Origin: Kappaphycus alvarezii
Taxonomy: Eukaryota; Rhodophyta; Florideophyceae; Gigartinales; Solieriaceae
Reading direction: 5' to 3'
Length of the DNA: 64,000 bases
Assembly (NCBI GenBank): GCA_002205965.3
Contig: NADL03000101.1
Coordinates: forward strand, 186,001-250,000
Shown: positions 22,300-33,702 of the stretch, one piece after another
Numbering within the stretch: the stretch's first letter is position 1
Layout: every line of letters starts with the position of its first letter
Program-made: the position numbers and the translations under genes
The notes under the pieces: generated by a model
Told to the model about the DNA's origin: nothing
The model's input: the letters and a program-made list of their open reading frames with translations, nothing else
Database searches by the model: none

Positions 22300-24450
22300 C
22301 TACAAGCGCTTCAAGCGCCTCACCCAGCTCCACAACGGCCCATCATCCCTCTTCCGGCCTCTAGCGTACCACCCCTCGCGCCCTCTATCACCAAACTACC
22401 GTAACCCGCGCAAGGCCCAATCAGTTCCGAAGCCGGTGTGACGGGACTCTCTGTCCTCACCAAGCTGGTCAACCGCATTGCTTCGGGTGAACTACCCGAA
22501 CCCGTCCTTCCTCTTATTGCCGATGACAAGCTGCTATCGCTCCAACTTAGTCTGAACAGGATCAGGCCCAATGCCGTCGGCCCAGTCCTCTGCAGACTTG
22601 TGACAAAAGGTTTGCTGCCTACCGCCATGGATGATTCGAGGGACTTCCTCGCTCTGTACCAAATGGCGAATGGCATCAAAGCCGGCATGGACGCCGTGGT
22701 GCATGATACACGCGCCCTCTCCGAATGTCTCCCACTTCCCTAACGTTGCGGCTATACTTGTCGATGTCTGAAATGCATTCATTCTGGTGGACTGACAAAA
22801 AATGATGGGCCTTAAACCCTCCCAGGCGCGTTTTATGATATGCTGCACGGCCGTTCCCAATTATCTTATTGGAGTTCGAGAGCAACAATCGCCTAGGGCA
22901 CCCAACAGGGGGACCCTGCAAGCATGCTCCTATCTTCCCTTACCATCAATTCCCTCTCCTCCGGATTGCTGACTCCACCGACGTTCTATTCAATCAATGT
23001 TTCGCCGATGATGGCACCCTGATATGACGCCTGATGCTCTTCGCATGACTCTCAGGTTGATCCAGTGCGGTGGCCCCACCGTCGGCTTTTCCTCAACCTA
23101 CACAAAACTGGGATCTTCTGGCCTTCCACCGCCTGCCACACCGTCCGCCATGACTTCTCCCTCGAAGAATGCACGGATGAAGGATTCGAACTATTGCGTG
23201 CCCCCTCGTCATTCCTTCAAGCCAAAACCGAGGCTTGTCAGAACACCATTCACCTGCTGCTTGGCGTGCGCGACCGGCATGCTTGTTTCCACATGCATCG
23301 TCTTTTCCTCTCGGACTGTCTCGCGGAACACGCTTTTCGTCTGGCTGACCTGCAACCCCCTCCAAGCGCTGCTCTCCAATTTGACGACCTACAAAGGACC
23401 TCATACGAGTACCTCAACGGCGTCCCACTCACTGACCAAGCATGGATCCAGGCTTTCCTCCACATACGGTAGGTGCTCAGGCTTTCTCCACTGTTCACCC
23501 TTCGCTCTAAACCGCTACCCGCCAGTATCATTGATTCGGCCCCTGCCCGAACCCACACTGCTCGGTACTCAATAACCCGCACCTCCCGGCTGCTTGGGCA
23601 CCCATGCTACGCTGCCCCAGATTCCCTCCTTGCACAAGCTGAACCGCTTCTACGATTTTTCCTCGCTACGATTCCCGGCCACGTGTCATCCTCGGACCTT
23701 GATCCTAGGCCCCAGCGACCTTGCTGCCTCTCCAGTAACATTCTCTCCATCCTGAACAAGGTGCAGCGGGACGCTACGGCCCGGGCCCACTGGAAGGACG
23801 ATGATAGGAATGCCACTCCCTCACCAACCCAATACTACGACGCGGACATCGCATCCGCATTCGCGGACTCGACTTCGCCAAAGCCCTGCGGCCGCCTTCC
23901 TTACCGCCCACCCTACCAACTCCACCGCTATCGTCGCCACCCACTGGACGGTGATGCTTAGGCGTCACTTAGGCCTTCCTGTCTTCCCCGAGAGCCCGCC
24001 ACTAACATGTCAGCACTTCCGTAGATCGTAAATGCCTTTGGAGACCACCTGCTGACCTCTGCCCCCCTGGTTTCGGCAGCCTCTCCCGTCACAACTCGGT
24101 TCGAAACGCACTTGTGTTCCACGAGTTCCGCGCTGCTGGACATGATTGCGAGTTCGAGGCTACCCTCGTCCCTGGAACCGAGCTTCAGCCCGCAGACGTT
24201 CTCATGCAGCCCTAATCCTCGCCCTCTTCGTCCGACTCCCGCCCCCTGCGTGTGACATCACCTTTGTCTCCCTTTCAAACCAAAGACACGCACAAGGGCT
24301 ACCCAAATCGTTGGCGGTGCCGCAGAGATCGCCCATCGTGACAAGATTCGCGACCTGGAGTGCAAACTGGCGCGCCAACCTCTCGATTTCCCCTCTGCAT
24401 CGCTTTACCCTCTCCAGCTTGACCTTTCAGGCCCTCCTTTGACTCTATAG
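22300..24450 (+). mobile_element. LINE-like (non-LTR) reverse transcriptase element, decayed
   Basis: A GC-rich plus-strand block encoding a reverse transcriptase in several frames. The 22438-22743 segment carries an ELPEPVLPLIADDKLLSLQL block, then RIRPNAVGPVLCRLVTKGLL, a pattern matching the (R/K)PIAVGEVLRRL block of LINE-like RTs in protists and chytrids. The catalytic FADD box is visible as FADDGTL at 23001-23021. The 23065-23472 segment holds a thumb/C-terminal domain (EACQNTIHLLLGVRDRHACF, FDDLQRTSYEYLNG). Segments to about 24450 hold the distal region (NAFGDHLL, then an ADVLMQ motif). At least five frame changes and some stops are present. The start and any poly(A) tail were not found, and no endonuclease domain was seen. 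Confidence 0.7.
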
Positions 24451-24834
24451 GGGCCCCTTCGACTGCCACGACTCGCCTCATTGATGCAATGATGCCCTCA
24501 ATCACTGTGCTTCGTTATGGGACTTGTATGTATGGATCGCCGCAGGATCTACCTACGCCATAGCTCTATCATCAGGTCATTACTTGCAATACATGCTGGT
24601 AAAATCATAGGGACACTCCCCAATTCCCTGATAAGTGCACCTTAAGAGGCGCTCAACGTGGAATTTCCACAGCATTTTATCGAGAACTAGCTAGACAGTA
24701 CATGAATGAAGACACGGATAAACAATTGAACTAAAGTTGAAAGTGAATATTGCAGTTCTTTATGAATATAAGTTGTGAAAAAAGATAGGTACGGCACTCG
24801 TTAAATGCAACTGCACTCTAGCGGATTGATATAA

Positions 24835-25860
24835 ATGAACAAAAAGCCTTTACTTTCGTCAAACGGACCTCTCTTCGACACGGCAACATCGAAACAGAGT
24901 CATCTGTTACCTCAATCAATGAGAAAAGCAAAGCAGCTAACGGACGAAAAAAGGGCAAAATTGCGGCACTTTCGGTTATTGGGACTAGCGCCCGCAGCAT
25001 TGCGAAACATGTCGGAAGGAGCAAGAACGTTGTCCTCGACTATCTCAAGAATATGGATACGTATGGCACAAAGAAAAGCACGGGAAGGCCAAAAAAAATT
25101 ACCGAGTATCACAAAAGCAGACTCTTCAGGGAGGCTTCGAAAAGTAATATGATCTCAAATGGCCTAAAAAAAGCATTGGATCTGCCGGTTTGTTCGTCTA
25201 CTGTCCGAAAGGCTTTAAACAATTCAGAATGTTTCAAGTATTCGAAGATGATTGGGTGTCCACTGCTTACAAAGATGCGTAAAGAAAATCGAGTGAAGTG
25301 GGCTACAGAGAAAGTCACCTGGAATTATGATAAATGGCAGACCGTTTTATTCAGTGATGAAAAAGTTTAATTTGGACGGTCCAGATGGCTGCAAGTATTA
25401 CTGACACGACATAGGTAAGGAAAATAAATTACATTCGAAAAGGCAACATAGGAGAGGGAGTGTCATGGACTGGGGAGGGTTTTGCTCAAGTGTATCTACG
25501 GAATTAGTTATTTTGAAAAAAAACAAGGCTCTAAGTACTGTAACACGTTACAATCCTTTCTGATTCCATTTTTTGAAGAAAATTTTGGAGTGGAATGGGT
25601 TTTCCAACAATGCAACGCTCCAATCTATACAGCTCGGGTCACAAAAGATTGGTTTGCTACCCATTTTATTGATGTAATGGACTGGCCCGCTAAATCCCCA
25701 GATCTGAACCCATTGAGAACTCCTGGGGTCTACTCTTTCGCAGGTTTTATAGTGTTGGTCGTCGGTACAGTAACGTGGAAGAACTGGAGTCATCAATTAA
25801 GGTGGAATGGAACGGGATTACAGTTGATTTGATGAAAAAGCTAGTCAGATCAATGCAGAA
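24835..25860 (+). pseudogene. Tc1/mariner transposase, decayed
   Basis: An ATG at 24835 opens the N-terminal DNA-binding part. A frame change near 24970 leads into SARSIAKHVGRSKNVVLDYL and the Tc1-typical GRPKKI linker (about 25085). The catalytic core follows: WQTVLFSDEKV (first Asp, about 25350), RGSVMDWGGF (about 25455), then WVFQQCNAPIYTARV (about 25600), where the second Asp of the usual QDNAP reads Cys. DWPAKSPDLNP (about 25685) is followed by a frame change that moves the third acidic residue (IEN) into another frame. A stop interrupts at about 25368. This is a dead DNA transposon of about 1.3 kb. Inverted termini were not identified. Confidence 0.75.
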
Positions 25861-26242
25861 GCGTTGCATTGAGGTGTTACAGATGAAGGGTTTTAAAACA
25901 AATTTGTTTTTTTCTTATTTCTAGTGAGGTTACCTTATCATTTTCCCACCTTGAATACAGTAAATTTGAATTTTCTTCCTTTTTTGAATCTTCTATTTCA
26001 TTATGCTAGTGTTACACTATTATGTACTGCTTTACACGTGAACGAGCAGAATTTGGGAGGCTACAGTACAGTACTTCTGGCTGTATGCAAATGTAATGGG
26101 GTTTCCCTATCTTTTTTACCAGCACCGTATGTCTGGTCCCGAGCTCCGTCGTACTGGCATATGCCGTTAGGTCATCACTGTAATTAATGCGAATTACAGC
26201 TAACTATACTGTATAAAGACACTTTTCCTTTTCATGGATCGG

Positions 26243-26539
26243 TGCTAGAATATTCGTACGTACAGGGGAAGAGATGGTCTTTTAATCTTACGTAAAGTAG
26301 CTCACGGAAGGGCCAAATTTAGGCAGCCCAGTCAGGAGCTATTTTATTATTGACTAGCACCTTCCTGGATAGCACCTCCGGACAAGAGGATGGTGGCCAG
26401 TCGGAAGGCTCACTTCTTCTCAGGTGCCGAAACTCTCTAGCAGCCCTCGACAATCTTTCTCTATATAAAGGACACTCCAGACGTCGTTCTGACCGACCGG
26501 AGCAACCACAACAAACCCAACTAACTCCAAGTTTCTACA
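26243..26539 (+). repeat. 5' LTR of the copia element
   Basis: 297 bp, TG...CA, about 97% identical to the right copy. It contains a TATA box (TATATAAA, 26462-26469), so it should carry the element promoter. It is preceded by target-site copy ATCGG. Confidence 0.92.
26462..26469 (+). promoter_or_regulatory. TATA box in the 5' LTR
   Basis: TATATAAA lies about 75 bp before the LTR end, and the same box is conserved in the right LTR (30431-30438). This is a plausible start-site element for the retrotransposon RNA. Confidence 0.6.
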
Positions 26540-26555
26540 TGGTAGCATCGCCTGA
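26540..26555 (+). promoter_or_regulatory. Primer-binding site of the copia element
   Basis: TGGTAGCATCGCC begins directly after the LTR. TGG pairs with the CCA end of a tRNA primer. Which tRNA was not determined. Confidence 0.5.
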
Positions 26556-27399
26556 GACCATCACTCACATCATTTTCCTCTCTGTCACTATCCATCTCCA
26601 ACTCTGCCTCTAGGCTGATTCCCTTCCTTTTCACTATCTCTCTTTCAATCAATCATCCTCACTACAGCGACTTCCTTCCCCTTTATTATTCCCCTATCCA
26701 ACCCCTATTCTATCTCTTCATCCTCTCTGTCTTGCCACCATCAACTATTGTCATCGTTGAACTAATTCGGACCTATCGGGCTATCTAGCCCTGGAAGTCT
26801 TCAAGTATACTCGCCAAATATTCATTCATTTACTTTAATTCAAAGTCCACTGGACTCTAAACCAAACGAAGCGTAAGCGGAGGCAACTTAAAACAAGGAG
26901 ATCCTGACGCAGCTGTATCTCTACCGGTCAGGGTTGAGCTTCGCTCCTTTGTGCGGATAACAGTTTGAAAAGCGGGATGGTGATTGACGTGGTGTTGTAC
27001 GTACTGAAAGGTTTTAATTACGCTGAGGCTTGACTGAGCAACTTCTTGCAAAGAAGCCAGATAGGTAACGGGTGTGAAAAGCCGCTAGGCTTAGTAACCC
27101 TCCTTTGGAAGCTTCGTAGGGATCATTTGTGCCTGCTTTTACTTCTCGTGAAAGTAGGTAGTGGTAGCTGAAATTCGCGTCACACCGGAGTGTCTTACCG
27201 AGTGCCGAGAGTCCGTACTCTAAGTGATCCTTCACGTTAAGTGTTGGTGCGCTACACTTGACCTGGACTAGCGCAGGGAAGAGTCAGTCAACTCTAGAAA
27301 TCGCAGTCTCACCCGGTGAGGATCTGGGGGCCGGGAGTCCGACTCTCTACTACTACTTGAGTACTCAAGATCAAGAACTTTAATAGCCAAGATGTCGAT

Positions 27400-28230
27400 A
27401 GACATTTACAATCTGAGAGCTAGCATGGATTGTAGTGCAATGCACGGTGCGCAGTTCTTCTCGTCTAGGAACGGAACACCGTCAGACAATGAGAAATCCA
27501 ACACACACACACGAAGACTCACAGGGTGTTCGCTGTCACTCTTTCTCTTTAAGCACCCTGCGATGCAGTAGCACAGCTCGCGACGGCGAGGAGAAATGGA
27601 GTTGGAAGAACGGGGGTAATTCCTTGGGCGGCTGGACGGTATACTTGTCCTCCGGGTTGTAAGGCCGGACCGTGGTCCGCGGAATGCTAGAAACTTGGTA
27701 TGGGTCGATTCCAAAGAACCATATACACCAGGGTGTAATACAGGACGAAGAAGATGTAGTATCGGGTCAGCTGTGCTGATTATCTCCTTTGGAGATAAGT
27801 ATGTTGTCACCATACTTATCTATTGAAGTTCCTATTTGTATATAGACGCCGGATTCCGGGGAGCCAAGCGTGAGTGAGTATCACAAAAAAAACAATAAAA
27901 GGGGTAGTATATTAGTGGATAAGGGGGGGATAGAAAGGGGGACCCGGGCGGATAAACGTGGCTATAGCCAAAGTTGCCGATGGCAAGGTTTCTGCAAAGG
28001 CGGAAGTTGGGAGTCAGGTTCAGAGCCAACACCGTGGTAGCTGTTTAATCTATGGCCCTAGTGGCCAGGTAGGTACAAATACTAGTTAACTAGGTTAGGG
28101 TTATCTAGGACGGCGAGGTGGGTGAGGTTAGGGTCAGCCAAGTTAGAGATAAGTAAAGTCGACACTTGGCCCAATAGGTGCCTTCCACTTGCGAAAATAT
28201 CAGGTCCCATTTGGGGGCCGAGTGGTCCAG
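27400..28230 (+). repeat. LTR-like repeat, family A, copy 1 (within the copia leader)
   Basis: It shares ordered blocks with 41640-42440: a TTTAAGCA...TGCAGTAGC block, GGGTTGTAAGGCC, a TAGACGCC block, AATAGCCAAAG, and GACACTTGG with CCAATA followed by TATCAGGTCC. In copy 2 the last block reads TGGTATCAGGTCC, resembling the TGGTATCAGA primer-binding site of many LTR elements, so these are probably LTR ends with PBS. Copy 1 lies between the copia PBS and the copia Gag-like ORF, suggesting insertion of a second LTR element followed by loss of its body. The boundaries are uncertain; homologous-looking sequence may start as early as 26850. Confidence 0.5.
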
Positions 28231-28439
28231 ATTGCAAGCCCTCAAGCCCCATCGGGTGAGGATACAGTATCAAAAATAATAGTGGGCGACAAAAGAAAAT
28301 TGCCCTTATTGTACTGTACAGTACAGTGCCAGCTGGTTAGCAGTGAATCAGATCAAAAGAAGATCACAAAATTAGCTCTGCCGATAGCAGTACAGTATGT
28401 GTGCCAATTGCACTACATTGATCCCTCAAAGGAATTAAA

Positions 28440-29037
28440 GAGCCTGTTTCGTGTCGAACCGCTTGATAAGCCCTCTGACTACATCATCTGGGCAAGGCGC
28501 ATTAGAGCCATTCTGAGAGCCGATGATCCTGCAATGATTGGCTTGAGAGGCACTCCAGTCTCTCTTTCATCTGACTCGCGAAGCGAATGGATTCTAATCT
28601 CCGCAAATGCAAAAAGCGCCATTACCCTCGGCCTTGGTGCTTCCGCTATGGCACAAGTTATATTCATTGCAGATGACGACTCCAAAACAGCTCTGGACCT
28701 ATGGGACGAGCTGAAACGCATTTACACTGCGTCAAATGAGCAGGCAATACAAAACATCAGGAACAAGTTGGACATGCTAGTTTTTGATGAAACAAAGGAT
28801 TGGCACAAGCATGTCACAGAATTCAACAGTATGTGTGGCGAGCTCGCAACTTACGACCAGGAATTACCAGACAGAGAAAAGACATCAAAAATCATCAGGT
28901 CTCTGTCGTCGTCATTTTCTGCCTTCTCTATGGTATCTTCAATAACAAATACATCATTTGAAGATTTTATTAGCGCAGTCCAAGCTGAACTTTCCCGACG
29001 TCCAAATCCGAATAACCCTCGTAGCGAATACCCCTGA
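28440..29037 (+). pseudogene. Gag-like protein of the copia element
   Basis: The open frame carries a UBN2/copia-Gag-type sequence: SDYIIWARRIRAILRADD near its start, ALDLWDELKRIYTAS in the middle and NIRNKLDMLVFDETKDWHKH after it. The family forms the virus-like particle shell. No zinc knuckle follows, because the element is missing its middle part and continues directly with the distal end of pol. Neighbouring frame overlaps the pol remnant. Confidence 0.75.
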
Positions 29038-29039
29038 TA

Positions 29040-30061
29040 AGCTCCTGAAGGCCTATCGATTGCAACAATCGAATTCAGTCTTGCCTCCACTTCCAACGGA
29101 CACTCAGCAATTGGTTCCGGCGCTCTATGAGGAGCCATTGATCTCCGCTGATGACTATCACACTTACCGGAGCATTATTGGCGGACTTCCATACTTGGCT
29201 GTCTCTTTTCGCCCAGATTTATCATTCTTAGTCTCTGCTTTGGCTCTTCAGGTCCACGCTCCCATTGGAAGACATATGAAATTGGTAAAACGTCTCCTTA
29301 GGTATCTCAACAGCTCGACCCACTTCGGTTTGCACTATGGAAACACATATGGTATCACCGCCCAATCCATTGGTGCTTCCGTTGATGCCGGCTGGGGCGG
29401 ATGTATAAACTAAAGACTATCAACCACTGGTTTTATGGTCAACATAAACGGGTCACCAATCTTCTGGAAGTCGAAACGGCAGACGGTAATAGCGATATCT
29501 TCTGGTGAAGCCAATTATGTGGCCTTCGCAGCGTGTGGTAAAGAACCATCCTGGATTCGAAAGCTTTTCTGTGAAATTTGCAATCAGTCTCCCTGGCATG
29601 AAATGAATTCCTCCGCGCCTAATATTTTAAGGTGTGATGGCACAATTTCTATTTCCGTAGCTACTGCAGATCACCAGTCATCAAGGAACAAGCATATTGA
29701 CCTTATAGTTCACAAAGTGAAAGAAGTAATAAGGAACAGAACTATCGAGTTGCAATACGTTCCTTCTACAAGTAACAAAGCTGATTTATTAACGAAACCC
29801 ATGAGTAGAGAAGGATTGGGTCGAATGGTTCGAATTTGGATGCTTGATTTTGAAATTGATGAATTAATATCAATACCTTTAACAGACTCAGCACTAGAAG
29901 CGGCAGAATGCTTAGAAGCAGCAGCAGTATTGGAAGCAGCAGCAGCAGCAGCAGTTTTGCAAGAAACAGCAACAGTTCTGGAAGCAGCAGCAGAAAGTGG
30001 TTTCAAGCCCACTCAATTTACGAGCAAAAAATGCTCCTGTGGTTTAAATTCTACAATTTAA
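29040..30061 (+). pseudogene. RNase H end of copia pol with Ala-rich tail
   Basis: Encodes the RT/RNase H boundary (YRSIIGGLPYLAVSFRPDLS, then VKRLLRYLNSSTHFGL) and the RNase H core (AISSGEANYVAFAACGKE; then STSNKADLLTKPMSREGL), all diagnostic for Ty1/copia. After the usual end the frame continues through an Ala/Glu-rich tail encoded by a CAG/GCA microsatellite (29890-29995). The piece is part of a broken element. Confidence 0.85.
29890..29995 (+). repeat. GCA/CAG microsatellite
   Basis: Imperfect (GAAGCAGCAGCA)-type units encode repeated VLEAAA motifs at the end of the copia RNase H frame. Further CAG runs lie at 30065-30170. This is presumably slippage growth within the element's 3' region. 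Confidence 0.8.
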
Positions 30062-30214
30062 GGCAGTAGCAGGAGAAAAGCACTCCGAAAAGCAATAGCA
30101 GCAGCGTGAAAATGTAGTATCCAAAAAAGAGGAAATTGAAAGAAAGCCACGTGATTGAGCAGCAGCAGCAGCCATGAACTATGAATACTGAAAATTTGTT
30201 CTTCCGAGGGGGCT

Positions 30215-30507
30215 TGCTAGAATATTCGTACGTACAGGGGAAGAGATGGTTTTAATCTTACGTACAGTAGCTCACGGAAGGCCAAATTTAGGCAGCCCAG
30301 TCAGGAGCTATTTTATTATTGACTAGCACCTTCCTGGATAGCACCTCCGGACAAGAGGATGGTGGCCAGTCGGAAGGCTCACTTCTTCTCAGGTGCCGAC
30401 TCTCTCTAGCAGCCCTCGACAATCTTTCTCTATATAAAGGACATTCCAGACGTCGTTCTGACTGACCGAGCAACAACAACAAACCCAACCAACTCCAACT
30501 TTCTACA
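30215..30507 (+). repeat. 3' LTR of the copia element
   Basis: 293 bp, TG...CA, followed by target-site copy ATCGG (30508-30512). It has the same TATA box as the left LTR (30431-30438). The SLC45-type gene starts about 300 bp downstream, so this LTR could supply promoter activity to it. That is speculation from position. Confidence 0.92.
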
Positions 30508-30807
30508 ATCGGGACCTGGAATTTTTGGTCGAAACAAAACGTGCATAAACAAACTCATTTCACAAAAAATAAGCTGTATGAGTTGACTGCCACAATGAAA
30601 TCGATCCTCGCTGTCAAGTTGCAATTGGCCGCTGTAAAGACCCTCCCTCCCGACCCAACTTTGTTATGTACACTGTACTTTTATCGTTTCTTACAGTAAC
30701 AGGAACCATACTGTCAAGCAGCCGATGTTGTTACAAGCCTTGGACTCTTCGCTTACCTTCCCTCTCGCCATAGTCAACGATGCGTCCTCTCCCCGAATCC
30801 TTATCAT

Positions 30808-32583
30808 GAACTCCACTCCCAATGATCACTCAACCTCATACGCCCCCTCCCTACCCAGGATCCCCCTGAATCCCCTCAGACTCCCCCGAAATCCTTGTCC
30901 CAACCTGCAATTTCATCCGACTCCACAGATCCCGCCCTTCCCCATCGCGCCTCATGGCTTCGAATCTACACTCTTTGCATCGCCAACTTTGGAATCAGCG
31001 GTGCATGGGCCCTGTAAGTCTCCAATCGACACCTCACTCGCTTACCATACCGTCCGATCACATCTGCAATTCCTGTCTCTGACTTGATCTCGTCCACATC
31101 CGCCACAACTCTCTCCGCCATCCCCCCTTTTCAGAGAGGTATGCCACATACCATTCTCTCACACCCCCCGTCTCCCAAACCCCACCCCCCATCGCTAACC
31201 ACTCCATTCCCCCATCACCGAAAGTTCGCCATCACAACCCCTTACTTTGAGACAGGCCTCAAAGCAGGTGAAATTCTCTCACATTCTGTCTGGATCGTAG
31301 GTCCTCTTTCCGGCCTCATCGTCGCACCCATAGTCGGAGCACTTAGTGACCGTTGTACCTCATCCTACGGTCGTCGTCGCCCATTCATCGTCGCCGGCGT
31401 CATTGCCACTGTGATTGGTATGCTCCTCTTTGCTAATGCACCCGTTGTTGCAGCCTTTATCTTTGCACGTGGTACCACGGCTTTCAAGTGGGCAGCGATT
31501 ATCGTCGCCGTTGTGTCTTTTTGTATCGCCGATTTGGCAATCAATACGACCATGTGGCCGGGTATGTCTATAATGTGTGGGTTTCTTGTAGGTGATGGAC
31601 AGTTGGGAAGGACGAGATTGCAATTTTGGTCAAGCGGTGTAAGGGAACTGACCTGCTTGTTTCATTTGCTCGCTTGATCATTTGCTTGCGTTGAGGACAG
31701 TTCGGGCATTGCAAGGGGATCTAGTCCCTGATTTCCAGCAGCATGATCTGCAGAGCGCATCCATCGTAATGGGTTCGTTAGGCGATCTAGCTGCTAACCT
31801 CCTCGTTCATTCGTTTGAGGAGCCGGTCACACACATTCGTTTTGTCTTTTTGATCGCTGCTCTCTTTTATTCTGCAACAGTGCTTGTGTTGATTGTAGTT
31901 GGACGTGAGCAGCCGCTACATGAAGATGATCCCAGCTTGCATGAGGCTCGCAGACATTCGCTCAATATTTTGGACTACTTGCGCGGAATTCCGCGCTGGT
32001 TATGGCGGGTTGGGGGTACATATGCCTTGGGATTCTTTACGCTATTTTGTGTCATGCCGAATGCCTCCAGCTGGGTAGGGTCCTCTGTATTGGGAGGGGA
32101 TCCAACTGCTGAGGACGGGTCTGAGAAGGCCAAGGATTATGAGAGAGGCGTCAGTGTGTACGGACGGGCGGGGCTGGCCCGTGCATTAGCTCAGATTGTT
32201 TACTCGGCTGTGTATCCGTGGATGTTGAATTGGGTCACAGCGGGACAGCTAATGGCAGCATCGTTTGGAATATTTGGGTCTTTGTTTTGGGGTTCGGCGG
32301 CACCAATAGTCTTTGGGTGGCAGAAGTACTTGTCGTACTGATGGCACTACCCATGGCTGCACATTTCACGCTACCTGTGGGGATGACGGTAGAGAATTCC
32401 GACGCCTCGAACCGAGGCAGATATCTGGGGGCATTGAACTGCTTTGCGGTTATTCCGCAGCTTATAGATACTCTATACACAGGATATATCAGTCAAGTAT
32501 GGGGAGAGGCTGCTGTGATGAGGGTCGGTGGTGTATGGGCATTGCTAACAACAATAAGCGCGTTATTGTACATGTGGATATAA
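30808..32583 (+). CDS. SLC45/GPH-family (sucrose-type) transporter, multi-exon
   Basis: Membrane proton:sugar symporter of the major facilitator type. Exon 1 ends RIYTLCIANFGISGAWAL at a perfect GTAAGT donor (31014-31019). Exon 2 (about 31225-31561) holds VWIVGPLSGLIVAPIVGAL and the family loop DRCTSSYGRRRPF between helices 2 and 3. An intron with GTATGT at 31562 and ACAG at 31697-31700 (139 nt) joins in phase to exon 3, giving MWPVRALQGDLVP, the expected family continuation. Exon 3 carries the remaining helices and ends ALLYMWI (stop 32581-32583). Frame breaks without introns occur near 30850, at the exon 1/2 junction and near 32320. The ATG at 30808 is the likely start. Fungal relatives import sucrose or maltose. 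The substrate here is unknown. Confidence 0.8.
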
Positions 32584-33702
32584 AATGTCAGAGCTCAGAG
32601 AATAACATTTTTCCTCTACGGCTGTTGCAGGCAAATGTTTCTAAACCCGGCAGCGGGTGCGCCGTGACGAAAAGGACGAGGTTGACTAGAATATGTACGA
32701 GTAATTTGATGAATTCACAAGCACTTTTTCGGAACCGTTCGAAACACATGACCATAACCGAAACCACTACTTATTCCCTGACAAGTATTCCATTACTTCC
32801 GCTTTAGCACCCTGCCCCTTTTCGCCTGTCCTCTAAGCGCGTCCGCATAGCTGCCTCCCGTAAGTAACTAGTTGCTGTACTTTATTCCAGAGTGATCGAT
32901 GGTAATCAAACTAATTCAGGAGGCGACACAGAGGTTCCTCTTGACATATTTGCAACCCTCGTAGAGAGATGACATGTGGGAAAGTAAGATGGCGGTGATA
33001 CTTGACCAAAAGGTGCGCCTCGGTCTCTGATTTACCTGCGATTTAGAGATACGATATAGGCGTGCTGATTGGAAGAATTGTCCTAATCTATTCTTCTTAA
33101 ATCCGGTTGTGCCCTTTGTCAATTCGATACTCCCCGATTTTGCTCTCTTCCCCACTTGATCTCTGCATATCTCATCTCCAAACCCCTTTTGAAAAAATCA
33201 GGATCCGTCAGATCTCTCGTACCTCCTCGTGAGATATGTTGTAAACCGTAAAACTTATCACGCTAATGCTGCAGGGTGCTTTCAGGCTATTGCAGTGATG
33301 CTTTGAACTACTTTTACGTTCATTCAAACCACTAGTTTGATAATCCTCCTCTTAAGTAGACAGCCTGGTGTGCGCTACCAGTATATTAAAATCACTGAAA
33401 TTGAAAGTTCGCGTGGCACTTTCCGAATTTGGGGAAACTTCAGTCAATTAAGGCCGCCGTCGCTTCAAATTGTTTCCATGACGGTCCAATCCAGAGAGCT
33501 CCGCTACCATTCCTCGACTCATACTGATAAACCAACCTCGACAGCGCATAGCATTGAGTTTCGAGGACAGTATTCTACTACAGACTGGCAGATGCTGTGA
33601 TTGGTGTGTTACATTCATGGCTCTTCTTCGCCCAACCGTCATCTATACGTCCTTCTCATCTTCTCGCATTTCTTAGTTTCTCCTTTTGGACTCCGCTCGT
33701 AA

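Larger units (their letters stand above)
26243..30507 (+). mobile_element. Ty1/copia retrotransposon with two LTRs and target duplication, internally deleted
   Basis: Both LTRs begin TG and end CA (26243-26539 and 30215-30507) and the same five bases, ATCGG, flank the insertion at 26238-26242 and 30508-30512. A primer-binding-like TGG starts right after the left LTR, and a purine run (GAGGGGG) precedes the right LTR. Inside are a pyrimidine-rich leader (26540-26830), a segment related to another LTR family (about 27400-28230), a Gag-like ORF (28189-29037) and the RNase H end of pol (about 29040-30061). Protease, integrase and nearly all of RT are missing. The LTRs differ at roughly 8-10 positions plus three small gaps by hand alignment (about 3%), so the insertion is moderately young. 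It is broken and non-autonomous. Confidence 0.92.

Noticed and set aside
23180-23200. GGATTCGAAC reminiscent of a tRNA T-arm
   Set aside because: It lies inside the reverse-transcriptase coding frame and no clover-leaf partners flank it. No tRNA was found anywhere in the window.
29710-30012. Leu/Ala-rich minus-strand frames
   Set aside because: They are the complement of the GCA/CAG microsatellite in the copia RNase H tail and carry no independent signal.
32313-32807. 164-codon plus frame overlapping the transporter's end
   Set aside because: It overlaps the transporter's helical C-terminus in the wrong frame and has no domain.
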